64,000 nt of DNA. Origin: Archivesica marissinica (Eukaryota > Mollusca > Bivalvia > Venerida > Vesicomyidae). Below are positions 54,301 through 60,300 of the stretch, in pieces. Numbering within the stretch: position 1 is the stretch's first letter; each line of letters starts with the position of its first letter. The stretch spans positions 52,495,763 to 52,559,762 of the forward strand of contig CM026395.1 of NCBI GenBank assembly GCA_014843695.1, read 5' to 3'. The notes beneath the pieces were generated by a model. The model saw only the letters and a list, made by a program, of their open reading frames with translations. It made no database searches and was not told the DNA's origin. Position numbers and translations under genes: made by a program.

Positions 54301-57300
54301 TATGTTATAGTAAAGTAGAGGCCCAGTCCTATACATGATCTGTCTTGTATGTTATAGTAAAGTAGAGGCCCAGTCCTATACATGATCTGTCTTGTATGTT
54401 ATAGTAAAGTAGAGGCCCAGACCTATACATGATCTGCCTTGTATGTTATAGTAAAGTAGAGGCCCAGTCCTATACATGATCTGTCTTGTATGTTATAGTA
54501 AAGTAGAGGCCCAGTCCTATACATGATCTGTCTTGTATGTTATAGTAAAGTAGAGGCCCAGACCTATACATGATCTGCCTTGTATGTTATAGTAAAGTAG
54601 AGGCCCAGTCCTATACATGATCTGTCTTGTATGTTATAGTAAAGTAGAGGCCCAGTCCTATACATGATCTGCCTTGTATGTTATAGTAAAGTAGAGGCCC
54701 AGTCCTATACATGATCTGTCTTGTATGTTATAGTAAAGTAGAGGCCCAGTCCTATACATGATCTGTCTTGTATGTTATAGTAAAGTAGAGGCCCAGACCT
54801 ATACATGATCTGTCTTGTATGTTAGTAAAGTAGAGGCCCAGTCCTATACATGATCTGTCTTGTATGTTATAGTAAAGTAGAGGCCCAGTCCTATACATGA
54901 TCTGTCTTGTATGTTATAGTAAAGTAGAGGCCCAGACCTATACATGATCTGTCTTGTATGTTAGTAAAGTAGAGGCCCAGTCCTATACATGATCTGTCTT
55001 GTATGTTATAGTAAAGTAGAGGCCCAGTCCTATACATGATCTGCCTTGTATGTTATAGTAAAGTAGAGGCCGAGTCCTATATGTGATCTGCCTTGTATGT
55101 TATAGTAAAGTAGAGGCCCAGTCCTATACATGATCTGCCTTGTATGTTAGTAAAGTAGAGGCCCAGTCCTATACATGATCTGTCTTGTATGTTAGTAAAG
55201 TAGAGGCCCAGTCCTATACATGATCTGTCTTGTATGTTATAGTAAAGTAGAGGCCCAGACCTATACATGATCTGTCTTGTATGTTATAGTAAAGTAGAGG
55301 CCCAGTCCTATACATGATCTGCCTTGTACGTTATAGTAAAGTAGAGGCCCAGTCCTATACATGATCTGTCTTGTATGTTATAGTAAAGTAGAGGCCCAGT
55401 CCTATACATGATCTGCCTTGTACGTTATAGTAAAGTAGAGGCCCAGTCCTATACATGATCTGTCTTGTATGTTATAGTAAAGTAGAGGCCCAGTCCTATA
55501 CATGATCTGTCTTGTATGTTATAGTAAAGTAGAGGCCCAGTCCTATACATGATCTGCCTTGTACGTTATAGTAAAGTAGAGGCCCAGTCCTATACATGAT
55601 CAGCCTTGTATGTTATAGTAAAGTAGAGGCCCAGTCCTATACATGATCTGTCTTGTATGTTATAGTAAAGTAGAGGCCCAGTCCAATACATGATCTGTCT
55701 TGTATGTTAGTAAAGTAGGGGCCCAGTCCTATACATGATCTGTCTTGTATGTTATAGTAAAGTAGAGGCCCAGTCCTATACATGATCTGCCTTGTATGTT
55801 ATAGTAAAGTAGAGGCCCAGTCCTATACATGATCTGTCTTGTATGTTATAGTAAAGTAGAGGCCCAGTCCTATACATGATCTGTCTTGTATGTTATAGTA
55901 AAGTAGAGGCCCAGTCCTATACATGATCTGCCTTGTATGTTATAGTAAAGTAGAGGCCCAGTCCTATACATGATCTGTCTTGTATGTTATAGTAAAGTAG
56001 AGGCCCAGTCCATACATGATCTGTCTTGTATGTTAGTAAAGGCAGTCCTATACATGATCTGTCTTGTATGTTATAGTAAAGTAGAGGCCCAGTCCTATAC
56101 ATGATCTGCCTTGTATGTTATAGTAAAGTAGAGGCCCAGTCCTATACATGATCTGTCTTGTATGTTATAGTAAAGTAGAGGCCCAGTCCTATACATGATC
56201 AGCCTTGTATGTTATAGTAAAGTAGAGGCCCAGTCCTATACATGATCTGTCTTGTATGTTATAGTAAAGTAGAGGCCCAGTCCTATACATGATCTGCCTT
56301 GTATGTTAGTAAAGTAGAGGCCCAGTCCTATACATGATCTGTCTTGTATGTTATAGTAAAGTAGAGGCCCAGTCCTATACATGATCTGTCTTGTATGTTA
56401 TAGTAAAGTAGAGGCCCAGTCCTATACATGATCTGTCTTGTATGTTATAGTAAAGTAGAGGCCCAGTCCTATACATGATCTGTCTTGTATGTTATAGTAA
56501 AGTAGAGGCCCAGTCCTATACATGATCTGTCTTGTATGTTATAGTAAAGTAGAGGCCCAGTCCTATACATGATCTGTCTTGTATGTTAGTAAAGTAGAGG
56601 CCCAGTCCTATACATGATCTGTCTTGTATGTTATAGTAAAGTAGAGGCCCAGTCCTATACATGATCTGTCTTGTATGTTATAGTAAAGTAGAGGCCCAGT
56701 CCTATACATGATCTGTCTTGTATGTTATAGTAAAGTAGAGGCCCAGTCCTATACATGATCTGTCTTGTATGTTATAGTAAAGTAGAGGCCCAGTCCTATA
56801 CATGATCTGCCTTGTATGTTAGTAAAGTAGAGGCCCAGTCCTATACATGATCTGTCTTGTATGTTATAGTAAAGTAGAGGCCCAGTCCTATACATGATCT
56901 GCCTTGTATGTTATAGTAAAGTAGAGGCCCAGTCCTATACATGATCTGTCTTGTATGTTATAGTAAAGTAGAGGCCCAGTCCTATACATGATCTGCCTTG
57001 TATGTTAGTAAAGTAGAGGCCCAGTCCTATACATGATCTGTCTTGTATGTTATAGTAAAGTAGAGGCCCAGTCCTATACATGATCTGTCTTGTATGTTAT
57101 AGTAAAGTAGAGGCCCAGTCCTATACATGATCTGTCTTGTATGTTATAGTAAAGTAGAGGCCCAGTCCTATACATGATCTGTCTTGTATGTTATAGTAAA
57201 GTAGAGGCCCAGTCCTATACATGATCTGCCTTGTATGTTAGTAAAGTAGAGGCCCAGTCCTATACATGATCTGTCTTGTATGTTATAGTAAAGTAGAGGC

Positions 57301-60300
57301 CCAGTCCTATACATGATCTGTCTTGTATGTTATAGTAAAGTAGAGGCCCAGTCCTATACATGATCTGCCTTGTATGTTATAGTAAAGTAGAGGCCCAGTC
57401 CTATACATGATCTGTCTTGTATGTTATAGTAAAGTAGAGGCCCAGTCCTATACATGATCTGTCTTGTATGTTATAGTAAAGTAGAGGCCCAGTCCTATAC
57501 ATGATCTGTCTTGTATGTTATAGTAAAGTAGAGGCCCAGTCCTATACATGATCTGCCTTGTATGTTATAGTAAAGTAGAGGCCCAGTCCTATACATGATC
57601 TGTCTTGTATGTTATAGTAAAGTAGAGGCCCAGTCCTATACATGATCTGTCTTGTATGTTATAGTAAAGTAGAGGCCCAGTCCTATACATGATCTGTCTT
57701 GTATGTTATAGTAAAGTAGAGGCCCAGTCCTATACATGATCTGTCTTGTATGTTAGTAAAGTAGAGGCCCAGTCCTATACATGATCTGTCTTGTATGTTA
57801 TAGTAAAGTAGAGGCCCAGTCCTATACATGATCTGTCTTGTATGTTATAGTAAAGTAGAGGCCCAGTCCTATACATGATCTGCCTTGTATGTTATAGTAA
57901 AGTAGAGGCCCAGTCCTATACATGATCTGTCTTGTATGTTATAGTAAAGTAGAGGCCCAGTCCTATACATGATCTGTCTTGTATGTTATAGTAAAGTAGA
58001 GGCCCAGTCCTATACATGATCTGCCTTGTATGTTATAGTAAAGTAGAGGCCCAGTCCTATACATGATCTGTCTTGTATGTTATAGTAAAGTAGAGGCCCA
58101 GTCCTATACATGATCTGCCTTGTATGTTATAGTAAAGTAGAGGCCCAGTCCTATACATGATCTGTCTTGTATGTTATAGTAAAGTAGAGGCCCAGTCCTA
58201 TACATGATCTGTCTTGTATGTTAGTAAAGTAGAGGCCCAGTCCTATACATGATCTGTCTTGTATGTTATAGTAAAGTAGAGGCCCAGTCCTATACATGAT
58301 CTGTCTTGTATGTTATAGTAAAGTAGAGGCCCAGTCCTATACATGATCTGTCTTGTATGTTATAGTAAAGTAGAGGCCCAGTCCTATACATGATCTGTCT
58401 TGTATGTTATAGTAAAGTAGAGGCCCAGTCCTATACATGATCTGTCTTGTATGTTATAGTAAAGTAGAGGCCCAGTCCTATACATGATCTGTCTTGTATG
58501 TTATAGTAAAGTAGAGGCCCAGTCCTATACATGATCTGTCTTGTATGTTAGTAAAGTAGAGGCCCAGTCCTATACATGATCTGTCTTGTATGTTATAGTA
58601 AAGTAGAGGCCCAGTCCTATACATGATCTGCCTTGTATGTTATAGTAAAGTAGAGGCCCAGTCCTATACATGATCTGTCTTGTATGTTATAGTAAAGTAG
58701 AGGCCCAGTCCTATACATGATCTGCCTTGTATGTTAGTAAAGTAGAGGCCCAGTCCTATACATGATCTGTCTTGTATGTTATAGTAAATAGGGCCGCATG
58801 ATCTGTCTTGTATTTAGTAAAGTAGAGGCCCAGTCCTATACATGATCTGCCTTGTATGTTATAGTAAAGTAGAGGCCCAGTCCTATACATGATCTGTCTT
58901 GTATGTTATAGTAAAGTAGAGGCCCAGTCCTATACATGATCTGTCTTGTATGTTATAGTAAATAGGGCCAGTCCTATACATGATCTGTCTTGTATGTTAT
59001 AGTAAAGTAGAGGCCCAGTCCTATACATGATCTGTCTTGTATGTTAGTAAAGTAGAGGCCCAGTCCTGTACATGATCTGTCTTGTATGTTATAGTAAAGT
59101 AGAGGCCCAGTCCTATACATGATCTGCCTTGTATGTTATAGTAAAGTAGGGGCCCAGTCCTATACATGATCTGTCTTGTATGTTATAGTAAAGTAGAGGC
59201 CCAGTCCTATACATGATCTGTCTTGTATGTTATAGTAAAGTAGAGGCCAGTCCTATATTTCGCCCACATCGCCCTCTCGAATGATCCCTGTATTAGTAAG
59301 TAGGGGAGCAAGCCATCCCATGCATGATCTGCCTTGTTAGTAAGTGTAGCGATAAACACCGATTTCTCTTATTTCAATGTCTATGCAATCACCATAGCAC
59401 AACAAACACTGGCACATCACTTACCTCCATGTTTAAGTCGTCGACATATTGCTCGGAACGGCGGAGATCGGTTTTCACCTTTACGATGGTGTAATCTTTC
59501 TCCGGCTGCCCTTGACTAGATGCTGTATCGAAATCCCCATTTCTCTGTATCTAATAATACATACGGTCAAACCTGTCTTAAACAGCCAGTCAACAACCTA
59601 TGCAAATCCTAAATACGAAGTTTGTACAATGAAACACTAAAATCAATTGACACTATTGCAATTCGTCGACAGTTATTTCAAACAATTAGTGTTTCTTTTA
59701 ATCAACTTTTGAAAATATTACAACACTGTCATATCGCAATTGCATTAAGTACCTATTGCTATAGGAGAAGACCTCTTATGTTTTACGTTTATTTATCGTC
59801 GCTACCGGTTGCCCATATGAGCGACGCCTCCTGAAGAGATTAGTTATTTTAGATTTTTGGAGGATAGTGCAATGATACAGACAGAGACCCATTCGAGAGT
59901 CTCCTCTGGTTCTTTTATGTGCACAGTGTAAAGCACCGACATGAGACCTCAGTTTGAAGTCCCATCTGAAAGATGAATTTTATTAGGGTCAGGCGGGGAA
60001 TCGAAGGACCCCTATCAGTTCTAATCCCTTTTAATTCATGTATCTAAATTTTGTGTAAACTGTATAGTTGTATATGCTGCATGGTTTGAAATAAACCAGG
60101 TTTAAACTTTTAATAGAAAAGACAATTTGTTGCATCAGGCCTAAAACTTTTCTTCAATCTCAAACTCAATCTTAGACTTCTGATTAGTTGAGCCGAGTGC
60201 AAATCTCAGAATCATAGTTTGAGATCTGAGAAGAGATAAATATTGATAACGGTTGCATAGTGTGGTCTTAGTCACTGGTCTAAGGTAATGACAACAGTCA

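Noticed and set aside
52865..59255. CRISPR-like array of regularly spaced repeats
   Set aside because: The whole unit repeats with no unique spacers and the genome is eukaryotic, so it is a satellite.
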